Assembly: GCA_016650295.1 (NCBI GenBank) | Contig: JAENWA010000032.1 | Coordinates: 62,001-126,000, forward strand | From: Desulfuromonadales bacterium | Lineage (GTDB): Bacteria > Desulfobacterota > Desulfuromonadia > Geobacterales > Pseudopelobacteraceae | Direction of reading: 5' to 3' | Length of the DNA stretch: 64,000 nt | Part shown: positions 36,568-45,332 of the stretch, one piece after another | Layout: each line of letters begins with the position of its first letter | Numbering within the stretch: the stretch's first letter is position 1 | Translations under genes and position numbers: made by a program | The notes under the pieces: model-generated | The model's input: the letters and a program-made list of their open reading frames with translations, nothing else | The model's database searches: none | Told to the model about the DNA's origin: nothing

Positions 36568-36861
36568 GAACATCCTCCCGAATCTACAAAATTTAGCCAC
36601 ACTAAAACTGGCGTAGTGTATACATAAAGTCGATGGCACGCAATAGAAAAATTGAGCACAGTATACAGATTCATTCAAAAAAAAATATGGTTTTCAATAT
36701 GTTACTTGATTATACCTCGAACCGTAATAATACATTTATTCATACGGGAATCAAATATGTAAACCCATAAGACAGATATGGCTTACTTGACTTTGCAGTT
36801 GCCATTTGCTAGCGTCTCCTGAATATGTCATCATAAAGCATCAGGACGTTTCGGAGTCACC

Positions 36862-37935
36862 ATGCATAAAAAACTCTTCATTCCCGGGCCCGTTGAGGTT
36901 CATCCGGATATCCTGGCTGCCATGGCAAGCCCCATGATCGGCCATCGCATGAAGGAATATGCCGAACTGCACGGCAGGGTCACCTCGGGACTGAAAAAAC
37001 TGCTCTTCACACAGGGAAAGGTTTTTCTGGCCACCTCCAGCGCCTTCGGTGTCATGGAAGGTGCTATCCGTAACCTGGTCGGCACCCGTTGCGCAAACTT
37101 CTGCAACGGCGCCTTCTCCGACAAATGGCATGACGTCACCCTGCGCTGCGGCAAGCAGGCCGATGCCATCCGTTTTGACTGGGGCCGGCCGGTCACACCG
37201 GAGGCGGTTGAGCAGGCCTTGTCCACCGGCAAGTACGACAGCATGACCATGATCCATAACGAGACCTCGACCGGGGTCATGTCGCCCCTGCCTGAAATCG
37301 CCGAGGTCATGAGGAAATTCCCGGATGTCATGTTCATCGTTGACACCGTCTCGTCCATGAGTGCCTTGGAGGTGCCGGTTGACGAACTGGGAATCGACAG
37401 CTGCATCTTCGGCGTCCAGAAGGCCTTTGCATTGCCGCCGGGACTGACGGTGTTCACTGCCAGCGAGAAGGCCCTTCAGCGGGCAGCCGGGATGGAGGGG
37501 CGCGGCTACTATTTCGATTATCTGGAATTTGCCGCTAATGATGCCAAGGACAACACCCCTTCCACCCCCTGCATCTCACTGATCTATGCCATGGATCGAC
37601 AACTGGAGCGCATCTTCGCCGAAGGCCTGGAGGCCCGCTGGGCCAGGCACGCCGACCTGGCTGAGTATGTCCGTAGCTGGGTTCTTGCCCGGGGATTCGA
37701 GCTCTTTCCGGAAGCCCGTTACTGCTCACAGACGCTGACCTGCAGCCGCAACAGCCGTAGTATCGATCTGGCGGCACTCAAGAAAAAACTGGGCGAAGCC
37801 GGATTCGCTTTTGATGACGGATATGGAAAGATCAAGGGGCAGACCTTCCGCATCGCCCATATGGGAGATATGACCAGAGCCGACCTTGACGGGCTTTTTG
37901 ACGCAATAATAGCCATCATGCCCGATTTGGCATAA
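36862..37935 (+). CDS. Class V aminotransferase (alanine-glyoxylate type)
   Basis: A 357-residue PLP enzyme of fold type I. FIPGPVEVHPDIL is the usual class V start, NETSTGVMSPLPEI and FIVDTVSSMSALEVPVDELGID contain the PLP-contacting Asp, and GVQKAFALPPGL holds the Schiff-base Lys. Relatives convert alanine or serine with glyoxylate or pyruvate; the substrate here is not determined. GGAG precedes the ATG. A 59-residue zinc-ribbon gene begins 33 bp downstream. The 294-bp gap to the divergent cytochrome gene holds the two promoters, but I could not resolve them. Confidence 0.88.
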   Translation: MHKKLFIPGPVEVHPDILAAMASPMIGHRMKEYAELHGRVTSGLKKLLFTQGKVFLATSSAFGVMEGAIRNLVGTRCANFCNGAFSDKWHDVTLRCGKQADAIRFDWGRPVTPEAVEQALSTGKYDSMTMIHNETSTGVMSPLPEIAEVMRKFPDVMFIVDTVSSMSALEVPVDELGIDSCIFGVQKAFALPPGLTVFTASEKALQRAAGMEGRGYYFDYLEFAANDAKDNTPSTPCISLIYAMDRQLERIFAEGLEARWARHADLAEYVRSWVLARGFELFPEARYCSQTLTCSRNSRSIDLAALKKKLGEAGFAFDDGYGKIKGQTFRIAHMGDMTRADLDGLFDAIIAIMPDLA

Positions 37936-37968
37936 ATAACACGCAGTATATACTATGGAGGTAGTGCC

Positions 37969-38148
37969 ATGAAGTGCCCACAATGCGGCGATAGAACAGC
38001 GGTGGATCTGGATACTCATTCGAGCGGATTTACATCAGATGAGTCACCGGTAAAAGAATGCGGGGCCTGCGGACTGGTCTGGCGGGTCGTAATGGAGAGC
38101 GGTGAAGCGAAGGTCGATATCATCAAGCCGGCGGATAAAAAAAAGTAG
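37969..38148 (+). CDS. Small zinc-ribbon protein
   Basis: A 59-residue protein with two CxxC knuckles, CPQC near the start and CGAC mid-way (CPQCGDRTAVDLD ... ECGACGLVWR), so it should bind one zinc. The tail is lysine-rich. Shine-Dalgarno GGAGG stands 7 nt before the ATG. It follows the aminotransferase gene by 33 bp in the same direction. Its stop codon lies within the hairpin used as terminator by the opposing rubredoxin gene. Function unknown. Confidence 0.75.
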   Translation: MKCPQCGDRTAVDLDTHSSGFTSDESPVKECGACGLVWRVVMESGEAKVDIIKPADKKK

Positions 38149-38172
38149 AGACGCACCATGTTGCGTCTCTAC
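38137..38172 (-). terminator. Terminator after rubredoxin
   Basis: An 11-bp perfect stem GTAGAGACGCA / TGCGTCTCTAC (38145-38172) with a 6-nt loop is followed on the minus strand by eight T residues (38144-38137). On the plus strand it overlaps the stop of the zinc-ribbon gene. Confidence 0.85.
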
Positions 38173-38183
38173 CGGGTGAGTGG

Positions 38184-38342
38184 CTATTCTTTTTCGAAGA
38201 CGTCCTTGCCGGCGCCGCACAGGGGGCAGCACCAGTCATCGGGCAGTGACTCGAACGGGGTCCCGGCCGGGATTCCCTTGTCGGGGTCGCCTGTGGCGGG
38301 GTCGTAAACATACTGACAGATGGTGCAGATCCAACGATCCAT
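38184..38342 (-). CDS. Rubredoxin
   Basis: A 52-residue rubredoxin, a one-iron electron carrier common in anaerobes for oxygen and peroxide detoxification. The iron ligands C6, C9, C39 and C42 appear in [12 protein letters not shown] and [11 protein letters not shown], and the [19 protein letters not shown] centre is typical. AAAGGAG precedes the ATG. The gene was found by direct reading of the minus strand. Ferredoxin is 92 bp upstream on the same strand. Confidence 0.96.
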   Translation of the reverse strand: MDRWICTICQYVYDPATGDPDKGIPAGTPFESLPDDWCCPLCGAGKDVFEKE

Positions 38343-38434
38343 GATGTAGCTCCTTTTTTAGTAAGTTAGAGGTTGTTTTCTGGGGGTTCTGACAGAAAAC
38401 AACTTCGTTAACGCACGCATCCTGTTTGTCCGGG

Positions 38435-38629
38435 TTAGTTAATTTTCCAGCTGATGCACTGAACCGGGCAGCCGTCGATTGCCTGCTGAATGTCCTTTTC
38501 CGGGGCGCCGGATGGATTGAAACATTCGGATTTTCCGGCTTTGTTGAAACGGAAAACGCCAGGGCAGGTGGATATGCAGAGACCGCAGCTGATGCAGTTT
38601 TCCTGGTCAACAAATGGTTTCTTGTTCAT
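38435..38629 (-). CDS. 4Fe-4S ferredoxin
   Basis: A 64-residue single-cluster ferredoxin. C12, C15 and C18 (CISCGLC) and C54 (GCPVQC) are probable ligands, while C22, C36 or C58 may form a disulfide as in related monocluster ferredoxins. It presumably shuttles electrons in the cytosol, possibly with the rubredoxin encoded 92 bp downstream. A 30-nt sequence resembling one at 10662-10691 begins right at its end (38404-38433). Confidence 0.93.
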   Translation of the reverse strand: MNKKPFVDQENCISCGLCISTCPGVFRFNKAGKSECFNPSGAPEKDIQQAIDGCPVQCISWKIN

Positions 38630-38699
38630 TCTGGTCTCCTTGTTAGCGGTGGCCTATTGTACCAGCTTCAGAATAGATGTCAATCACGTGGAGAATCCA

Positions 38700-39323
38700 A
38701 TGATATTTGAAACCCTGGAAGTCGGGCCATTGGGAGTTAACTGCTTCATACTTGGGTGTGCAGCTACCCGGGAAGGGGTGGTGATTGATCCGGGCGGCGA
38801 TGTAGGAAAAATCGCTGATATTGTCCGGAAACATGACCTTAAAATCCGCTACATCATCAACACTCATGGCCATTTTGACCATGTGGGGGGGAATCTTCAG
38901 GCGGTCAGGGCCTTTGGCGCCCGGCTTCTGATTCATGAAAGCGACGCCGCCATGCTCGGCCGGGCGGCCGAGGTCGCACAGATGTATGGCATGCCGGGAG
39001 AAAATTCACCGGCTCCCGACAGCTTTCTTTTGGATGATATGAATATTGTCTTCGGTTCCCATCGTATGAAGGTTCTACATACCCCGGGGCATACCCCGGG
39101 CGGCTGCTGTCTCTACCTTGAGGCTGAAAACAAGGTCATCACGGGCGACACCCTCTTTGTCGATTCCATCGGCAGGACAGACCTGCCGGGCGGGTCTCAG
39201 GAACAGCTGCTGCAATCGATCCGCAGCAAACTCTTTACCCTGCCGGATGGTGTGACAGCCTATCCGGGCCATGGACCGCACACAACCATCGGGCATGAGA
39301 AGCGTAATAACCCGTATTTTTAA
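38700..39323 (+). CDS. MBL-fold metallohydrolase (glyoxalase II-like)
   Basis: A 207-residue metallo-beta-lactamase-fold hydrolase. It has the metal motif THGHFDHVGG, then HTPGHTPGG, GDTLFVDSIGRTDLPGG and YPGHGPHTTIGHEK, the pattern of hydroxyacylglutathione hydrolase-like proteins. The thioester substrate is not known, and Geobacter-type bacteria may not use glutathione. The ATG at 38700 has GGAG at 6 nt. It is divergent from ferredoxin, and coaBC follows after 79 bp. Confidence 0.93.
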   Translation: MIFETLEVGPLGVNCFILGCAATREGVVIDPGGDVGKIADIVRKHDLKIRYIINTHGHFDHVGGNLQAVRAFGARLLIHESDAAMLGRAAEVAQMYGMPGENSPAPDSFLLDDMNIVFGSHRMKVLHTPGHTPGGCCLYLEAENKVITGDTLFVDSIGRTDLPGGSQEQLLQSIRSKLFTLPDGVTAYPGHGPHTTIGHEKRNNPYF

Positions 39324-39402
39324 CTAGATCGGTGAATATCAGCTTTTTTGCAATGTGATTGCAGGTACACTTTAAGCAATTCAGGGACAGGGCTCACACC
39401 GT

Positions 39403-40608
39403 ATGCTCAAGGAAAAACAGATAGTACTGGGAGTCACAGGCGGTATTGCTGCCTACAAGGCCGTTGAACTGCTCCGGCTGCTCACCAAGGCCGGCGCTGA
39501 TGTTCATGTTATCATGACCAGCTCGGCTCAGGAATTCGTTGCCCCGCTTACCTTTCAAACCCTCTCGGCCAACCCGGTCCATACCGAGCTTTTCAATCTG
39601 ATTGCAGAGCGTGAAATCGGGCACATAGCCCTGGCTGATCGGGCTGACCTGTTTGTCATCGCCCCGGCCACGGCCAATGTGATTGGCAAGATCGCTTCCG
39701 GCATCGCCGACGACATGCTTACCACCACCATCATGGCCACCAAGGCGCCCGTATTGTTTGCTCCCGCCATGAATGTCAACATGTACACCAACCCGATTTA
39801 TCGAGAAAATGAGGAGAGGCTGCGAAAACACGGTTACCTGTTCGTACCGCCGGAAAAGGGCGCACTGGCCTGCGGTTGGGAGGGAGAAGGCAAGCTGGCG
39901 GCGCCCGAAACGATCTTTGAAGCGATTGTAGCGGCACTCTCACCCCAGGATCTCCGAGGGCAGACCATCATGATCACCGCCGGGCCGACCCGCGAGGAGA
40001 TTGATCCGGTCCGGTTTATCAGCAACCATTCTTCCGGCAAGATGGGCTATGCCCTGGCGATGAACGCACAGCGGCGGGGGGCACGGGTGATCCTTGTCAG
40101 CGGGCCGGTCAATCTTTCGGCGCCAGACGGGGTCGAACTGCAGTCTGTGGCAAGTGCCCGGGAGATGCAGGCGGCAGTCATGGGACGGGTCGGCGAGTGC
40201 ACGGCAGTCATCAAGGCGGCTGCAGTGGCCGATTACTCTCCAGCGCGGCGCAGCGGGGTAAAAATCAAAAAGAAAAATGCCGAACTATCGCTGGAGCTGG
40301 TCAAGACCCCCGATATTCTGGCCGGATTGGGTGCGCTGGAAACGCGTCCGTTTCTGGTAGGATTTGCGGCTGAGACCGGCAATCTCGCTGAGTTCGCCGC
40401 CGGGAAACTGAAGGACAAGAATGCGGATATGATCGTGGCTAATGATGTCAGCCAGGCCGATGCCGGTTTTCATGTGGACACCAACCGGGCCATGCTGCTC
40501 TTCCGGGATGGACGGATCCTGGAATGCCCTTTGATGACCAAGGATGCCCTGGCGGCAATCATCCTTGACCATGTCGCTGCAGAAACGGCTGCACGGAAGA
40601 ACGACTGA
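39403..40608 (+). CDS. coaBC: Bifunctional phosphopantothenoylcysteine decarboxylase / phosphopantothenate-cysteine ligase
   Basis: CoaBC carries out the two middle steps of coenzyme A synthesis from 4'-phosphopantothenate. The 401 residues split into an FMN-dependent CoaC half ([41 protein letters not shown]) and a CoaB half ([43 protein letters not shown]). The ATG has only a weak Shine-Dalgarno. The palindrome at 40654-40684 follows its stop. Confidence 0.97.
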   Translation: MLKEKQIVLGVTGGIAAYKAVELLRLLTKAGADVHVIMTSSAQEFVAPLTFQTLSANPVHTELFNLIAEREIGHIALADRADLFVIAPATANVIGKIASGIADDMLTTTIMATKAPVLFAPAMNVNMYTNPIYRENEERLRKHGYLFVPPEKGALACGWEGEGKLAAPETIFEAIVAALSPQDLRGQTIMITAGPTREEIDPVRFISNHSSGKMGYALAMNAQRRGARVILVSGPVNLSAPDGVELQSVASAREMQAAVMGRVGECTAVIKAAAVADYSPARRSGVKIKKKNAELSLELVKTPDILAGLGALETRPFLVGFAAETGNLAEFAAGKLKDKNADMIVANDVSQADAGFHVDTNRAMLLFRDGRILECPLMTKDALAAIILDHVAAETAARKND

Positions 40609-40653
40609 CCTGCTTATTCCGCATTGCATCAAGATGACAGTAAAATGAGGCAA

Positions 40654-40684
40654 GACCTCCGAGGTTTTCGAAACCTCGGAGGTC
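40654..40684. repeat. Perfect 14-bp palindrome
   Basis: GACCTCCGAGGTTT-TCG-AAACCTCGGAGGTC lies between the convergent coaBC and phospholipase-like genes. The hairpin is strong, but neither side has a T-run, so a rho-independent terminator is unproven. The form matches repetitive palindromic intergenic units. Confidence 0.6.
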
Positions 40685-40715
40685 TACAAAATGTCAACTT
40701 GAAAGCGAAATGGAG

Positions 40716-41624
40716 TTATCCGTTGTAGATCTCATCCAGCAGCTCCGGCTTATCCAACGCCTGACGGAGCTTGACCCTCAATATCTCTACCTGTTCCAGC
40801 CCCTCCGCTTTTGTCAGCCTCCCGTTTTTATACAACAACCGCAGGTTTTTCCGTACCGCCTCGGCCATGGCCAGCGCGCGCTCACCGGTCGGGTCAGCCA
40901 GCAGCAATTCCGACTCCTGCGGCTGCTGCAGAAAACCGTACACCGCTTCCTCGGCCAGCCTCAGGTATTCATCCCGGTCACTATCCGCCAGTACATAACG
41001 TGATTTGTCGGACAGCGTCAGCATCACCTTCTGCCATTTTTCCAGACGCGACACCAGCATGATCGAGTTGAAGATGCGCTTGTTGGTGCCGAATGAAAAA
41101 ATGGTATTTGTCAGCACACCTCGCATGAGAGCATCGTTGGCGCGCTGATCCGTTCGGCACACGTCCTGGGCCGTTTCCCAGATCTCCCGGCTCACAAAGG
41201 TTTCAAAGCGCATCTCCCAGTAGGCATGCTTCATGGTCACCGACGAAAAGGAGCGCATGATTTTGTAGGGTACGTAGTAGTTGTGGGCAATCACATCTGC
41301 CGCCAGATGACAGAGATAACCATAGGCGCAGGCCCGTTCGCTGTCTGTGCGGGCCGCCTGCAGCACCTTCCTTCCGATCCGCCAACGATGGCAGTTCAGC
41401 ATTTCGTGGGTGAATTTCTTGCCGAGCGTGATGTCTGCGGATATGCAGCCATACAGAAAATCGCGCGGATGGCTCGCCAGCAGCGCCGACACATCAGGCG
41501 CCAATGCCGAGAGGTTGTTCAGAACGGACACCCCCAACTGCAGGTGTATCCCGCCGCCCCAGGCATAGGCCTGATCAGGAATCAACAGGGTGATAAGTAC
41601 TGTGATCAGTAGACAGAGCGTCAT
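40716..41624 (-). CDS. Secreted zinc-dependent phospholipase C-like protein
   Basis: A 302-residue protein with a signal peptide (LLITVLITLLIPDQAYA-W). The mature part opens AWGGGIHLQLG, then FLYGCISADITLGK, MLNCHRWRIG and YLCHLAADVIAHNYYVP, in line with the zinc-dependent phospholipase C/D family (PF00882). In that family the N-terminal Trp and several His/Asp bind three zinc ions. The substrate is unconfirmed. The ATG at 41624 is chosen because it starts the signal peptide; the frame is open for 100 further codons upstream without resemblance to anything. Shine-Dalgarno weak. Confidence 0.8.
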   Translation of the reverse strand: MTLCLLITVLITLLIPDQAYAWGGGIHLQLGVSVLNNLSALAPDVSALLASHPRDFLYGCISADITLGKKFTHEMLNCHRWRIGRKVLQAARTDSERACAYGYLCHLAADVIAHNYYVPYKIMRSFSSVTMKHAYWEMRFETFVSREIWETAQDVCRTDQRANDALMRGVLTNTIFSFGTNKRIFNSIMLVSRLEKWQKVMLTLSDKSRYVLADSDRDEYLRLAEEAVYGFLQQPQESELLLADPTGERALAMAEAVRKNLRLLYKNGRLTKAEGLEQVEILRVKLRQALDKPELLDEIYNG

Positions 41625-41723
41625 AGTGTTTCTTTCATTTTGACAGATGCGGGAACTTGCTGTTAGAGTCCCTGATCTGATGGTACTCCAGTTCGTGTAA
41701 TGATTCAACAGGAGCAAACTACC

Positions 41724-42506
41724 GTGATCCCCAATCCTGATCCGGCAATACTTCGAGCGTCTCTCAACGCCTATCTGGAAGAACTCCGCGACAGCGGTCT
41801 GGATGGCTTCCCTTGCGATGTTTCTCAGGATTCTTCGCAACCGCCAACCCGCGCCGCAACCTGCGGGGATATACAGCTGCATCAGGGCGTGACCAAGCCC
41901 TCGGCGGACTCCGCCGATCACCATGAAACCCTTGAGAACATCAGGCGAAACCTGGGTGACTGCCAGCGCTGCAAACTGGGCAGGACGAGGAAGAATCTGG
42001 TGTTCGGAGTCGGCAATCCAAATGCCCGGCTGGTATTTGTGGGCGAAGGCCCGGGAGCGGATGAGGATGAAAAGGGAGAACCCTTTGTAGGAGATGCAGG
42101 ACGGATGCTCAATCGCATCATCACGGCCATGGGGATCACGCGGGAAGAGGTCTACATCTGCAACGTGGTCAAGTGCCGCCCCCCGGGAAACCGCAATCCC
42201 GAGGCGGATGAAATCGAGTCCTGCTCACCATTTCTGATGCGCCAGCTGAAATCAATTAAACCGGAAGTCATCGTGGCTCTGGGAAAATTCGCTGCCCAGA
42301 CCCTGTTGGAAACCAGGGAGCCTATATCAAAACTGCGCGGCAGGTTCCGTAACTTCCACGGGATTCCGCTCATGCCGACCTACCATCCCTCCTATCTGCT
42401 GCGTAGCGGAGGGAACTCGGATTCGTTCTGGGACGTGTGGGAGGATATGACCCAAGTGCTGCAGTTGCTCAAACTGCCGGTGCCTGACAAGAGCAGGAAA
42501 AAATAG
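41724..42506 (+). CDS. Family 4-type uracil-DNA glycosylase
   Basis: A 260-residue Fe-S uracil-DNA glycosylase that removes uracil from DNA. It has [16 protein letters not shown], motif [23 protein letters not shown], the [13 protein letters not shown] and later CSPF cluster cysteines, and motif [11 protein letters not shown]. The N-terminal 65 residues are polar and probably disordered. I prefer the GTG at 41724, with AGGAG 9 nt before it, over the upstream ATG at 41700, which has no Shine-Dalgarno. Confidence 0.93.
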   Translation: MIPNPDPAILRASLNAYLEELRDSGLDGFPCDVSQDSSQPPTRAATCGDIQLHQGVTKPSADSADHHETLENIRRNLGDCQRCKLGRTRKNLVFGVGNPNARLVFVGEGPGADEDEKGEPFVGDAGRMLNRIITAMGITREEVYICNVVKCRPPGNRNPEADEIESCSPFLMRQLKSIKPEVIVALGKFAAQTLLETREPISKLRGRFRNFHGIPLMPTYHPSYLLRSGGNSDSFWDVWEDMTQVLQLLKLPVPDKSRKK

Positions 42507-42513
42507 CCCGTTC

Positions 42514-43395
42514 TTAGGGTGTAATCCATCGCCGCACCACAAAGATATCCCGCTCTTTTCCGGCGGTCGGCCAGATGTCCACCGGCCGGCGGGTTCGCAG
42601 GATCTCCCGCAGCCGCTGCCGGAGCGGGGTTACCATCACTCCGCCGTTGCCCGGCTTGCCGCACTCCAGCCTGCTTTCAATAATCGTTTCCCGGTCCAGC
42701 ACAACCAGCACGTGCCCGTTCCAGGTGATCAGGTCCAGCGGCTTCAACAGCCCGGCAATTTCATCAAGCGGCTTACCTGCCATCGGCACAGCCCTTCCAA
42801 ATGAAATCAGCTGAGAGGTATTGCGAGGCGTCCAGCCGCCGGTGGCCTGATACAACAGACCCGAACAGTCCAGACCTGCCAGGGTCAGCCGGTTTCTGCC
42901 CGCGGCTGATATTCCGCTGCCGTAAAACAGCCCGACCAGTTCAGGCACTCCAGCCTGAAGATTCCCCCCCCACACATACGGGCTGCCAACAGAGTTCTTC
43001 AGGGCCGCAATAATCTCCGGGGGGCTCGGCAGAGTCCGGCCACGTTGTGGGGGCTTTTCCTCGCGGGGTTCGATGAAGCGGCTGTCAACGTAGAGCTTCA
43101 CTCCGGCCGGCCCCGGATAGTCATCCGTCACTACCTGGAGAACTGTTGCTGAACCATGATTCCAGACGTCGAGAATCGTGAACACCGTCCCCGGCAGGGC
43201 TAGGAACTCCAGCTCTCGCACCTGTCCGCAACGGTCTGTTTTCAGTGTCTTGCCGTCGCTGCCGCCGAAGATGGTACTGTAGGCAGCTGTATTGAGAATC
43301 GGGGCGGCACTGCGGGCAGCACCGTAGGTTGCCGCATCAACTGTCACTAAACAGCAGCAGGCCCACAATAGTATCAGCAGCACATATTTTATCAC
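42514..43395 (-). CDS. Secreted NlpC/P60 endopeptidase-like protein with SH3-type domain
   Basis: A 293-residue exported protein. The signal peptide is KYVLLILLWACCCLVTVDA. An SH3-like segment (about 50-110) precedes an NlpC/P60 domain with catalytic Cys in LAGLDCSGLLYQATGGW and His in WNGHVLVVLD. Such enzymes cut peptidoglycan stem peptides. The start is GTG at 43395, overlapping the stop of the upstream gene (GTGA), so the two are translationally coupled. It converges on the uracil-DNA glycosylase gene. Confidence 0.9.
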   Translation of the reverse strand: MIKYVLLILLWACCCLVTVDAATYGAARSAAPILNTAAYSTIFGGSDGKTLKTDRCGQVRELEFLALPGTVFTILDVWNHGSATVLQVVTDDYPGPAGVKLYVDSRFIEPREEKPPQRGRTLPSPPEIIAALKNSVGSPYVWGGNLQAGVPELVGLFYGSGISAAGRNRLTLAGLDCSGLLYQATGGWTPRNTSQLISFGRAVPMAGKPLDEIAGLLKPLDLITWNGHVLVVLDRETIIESRLECGKPGNGGVMVTPLRQRLREILRTRRPVDIWPTAGKERDIFVVRRWITP

Positions 43396-44192
43396 AGGTT
43401 GGACCGCCCACCGACCAATGCCTGTCGGACCAGTTCTTTTTGGACAGATGTCAGCCGCGGTACGGAAAGCAATTCCTTGATCGTGCTCTGTGGCAGTCCC
43501 GGCAGGAACAGTGTGTACCAGATGGCCGGAGTGCGCGGGTTTTTAAGGATAGCCAGGCGGATATTGGGCCGTCCTTTCCAGCGGCCGTTGCGGGCAACCA
43601 TCGAGATCGTCTCGGCCGTGGAAGTGGGTGCGGTTATAAACTGGTGCACGGAGCCTTCTTTCAAGCGGGGATTGTCAAGGCAGGCTTCTACCAGTTGCGG
43701 CACCCCTTCGCGCAGGAGCGACGCGACTATGGCGGAAGTCCCGCGCCGGGCCAGGGTTATCTTGTTTCCCAGGGGCTGGGCCGGAATGCGCTGAATAACG
43801 ATCCGTTCCGCCACCATGCGTTGATCGGGTGCAATACCGGGTATCAGACAGATTTTCAGAAGCTCGAAAATCGTGAGCTGCGGCAGCAGCGTTGCGGCTA
43901 TGTGAGATGGGATTTCCGGGTTGATAATCAGGGCGAATTTGACCTGAGTGCCTGCGATCAGATGCTTGTGGGCATATATCGCGTTAAAAACCTCCTCCGT
44001 CAGACCCCGCTGCTTCAGAAGCGCCAGCAGGTGGCGCTCATCAAAAGCAGGATTTCGAAAAGCCGCCAACAATGCCTCGACAGGTGCTCCCTGCAGTATC
44101 AGAAACAATTCATCCTTGTCTGCGGTCAGGGCGAGTTGCAGGCGTTGTGACAGAATTTGATCAATCACCGCAATTTTTGCAGAATCTGTCAT
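43392..44192 (-). CDS. Helical-repeat protein of unknown function
   Basis: A 266-residue protein I do not recognise. It is almost all helix, with repeated units that start with N-P (for example FRNPAFDERHLLALL, INPEIPSHIAATLL, LDNPRLKEGSVHQFI, LKNPRTPAIWYTLF), spaced about 35-45 residues. This looks like HEAT or leucine-rich-variant repeats, hence a binding scaffold. No signal peptide or membrane helix. The stop overlaps the GTG of the NlpC/P60 gene by 4 nt. Confidence 0.75.
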   Translation of the reverse strand: MTDSAKIAVIDQILSQRLQLALTADKDELFLILQGAPVEALLAAFRNPAFDERHLLALLKQRGLTEEVFNAIYAHKHLIAGTQVKFALIINPEIPSHIAATLLPQLTIFELLKICLIPGIAPDQRMVAERIVIQRIPAQPLGNKITLARRGTSAIVASLLREGVPQLVEACLDNPRLKEGSVHQFITAPTSTAETISMVARNGRWKGRPNIRLAILKNPRTPAIWYTLFLPGLPQSTIKELLSVPRLTSVQKELVRQALVGGRSNL

Positions 44193-44429
44193 GAGGGTTT
44201 CAGCGCTCCGAAAAGCCGATGTAAAGCATTACGACGGTCTCCTGATGACCGGTTACGCTTTTGATGCTTACGAGTGCAAACACCTTGCCATCATGTCAAC
44301 AGCATCTGACTGTTGCACCCGCAACACCTTCGTGGTAGAGATACTGATAGAACTATGCGATAATAATCGGGTGAGAAACTTGCATGATAGTAACGTTTTT
44401 CAACGGTCCCGGCAAAAAGGACGCCTCGT

Positions 44430-45284
44430 GTGGTGGTAGCCCGAGTAGAAAATAGTCCGCCGCTGCATGCAGAGATCAGTGACGACGAACTGACGGAGAT
44501 CGGCACGATTCTGAGCATGTGGCGCCCGATCAACATGTCTGTCTACAAGGACAAGTGCATGAAGCGGCGGGTTGCCATCCGGATGCGTTCCACGCGCTGC
44601 AGTGATGCGGGCGAATACTGCAACCTGTTGCGGCAGAGCCCGCAGGAACTGGACCTGCTCCAGAAAACGCTTACCATCCATGTCAGCCAGTTTTTTCGCA
44701 ACCCGTCCATGTTCGAAAAGCTGCGCTCGGATGTGCTGCCCGGGTTGTTTGGTTCCTGTAAAAATAGCGGCAATAACAGGCTGCGAATCTGGTGTCTGGG
44801 CTGCGCCGGCGGCGAAGAACCGTTCAGCCTGGCAATTCTCCTGCGAGAACATTTCAGCAAGGAACTTCGTACGGTACAGACCATTATTCACGGCACCGAC
44901 ATCGATGCGGAAACGATCACGGCTGCGCGGCGGGCTGAATATGGCGAGGAGCGCCTCAAGGATGTTTCCGCCCCTCTCATGGCCAGCTATTTTCGTCAGA
45001 ACGGGTCCCGCTTTCGACTGGTGTCGGAGATACGTGACATGGTGACATTTCTGCAGGGCGATATCACCAAGACGTCGGCGTTTGAACCAAGCAATCTGGT
45101 CGTGTGCCGCAACACCCTGATCTACTTTACCCGGACTGATCAGGAAAAAATCCTGCATGGTGTTGCCGATATCCTGCCGATTGGCGGTATACTTGTTCTG
45201 GGCAAGTCCGAGACCCTGGTAGGAGATGTTCGAAGACGCTTTGAATCAGTCTGTCCGGTGGAACGGATTTACCGCAAGTTATGA
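44430..45284 (+). CDS. cheR: Chemoreceptor methyltransferase CheR
   Basis: A 284-residue CheR that methylates glutamates of chemoreceptors using S-adenosylmethionine. It has HVSQFFRNPSMF, the SAM motif WCLGCAGGEEPFSLAI, GTDIDAETITAARRAEY, and VVCRNTLIYF. The start is GTG, with AAGGA upstream. Receptor and CheW genes follow in the same direction, 48 bp away. No cheA, cheB or cheY lies here, so the cluster is partial. Confidence 0.95.
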   Translation: MVVARVENSPPLHAEISDDELTEIGTILSMWRPINMSVYKDKCMKRRVAIRMRSTRCSDAGEYCNLLRQSPQELDLLQKTLTIHVSQFFRNPSMFEKLRSDVLPGLFGSCKNSGNNRLRIWCLGCAGGEEPFSLAILLREHFSKELRTVQTIIHGTDIDAETITAARRAEYGEERLKDVSAPLMASYFRQNGSRFRLVSEIRDMVTFLQGDITKTSAFEPSNLVVCRNTLIYFTRTDQEKILHGVADILPIGGILVLGKSETLVGDVRRRFESVCPVERIYRKL

Positions 45285-45332
45285 TCCAGTCCGGCTTACC
45301 AAACTGGAATTGAATGTGGAGGGACAAACACA

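Noticed and set aside
40654-40684. Perfect palindrome after coaBC as a rho-independent terminator
   Set aside because: Neither strand has a T-run after the stem, so it is listed only as a repeat.
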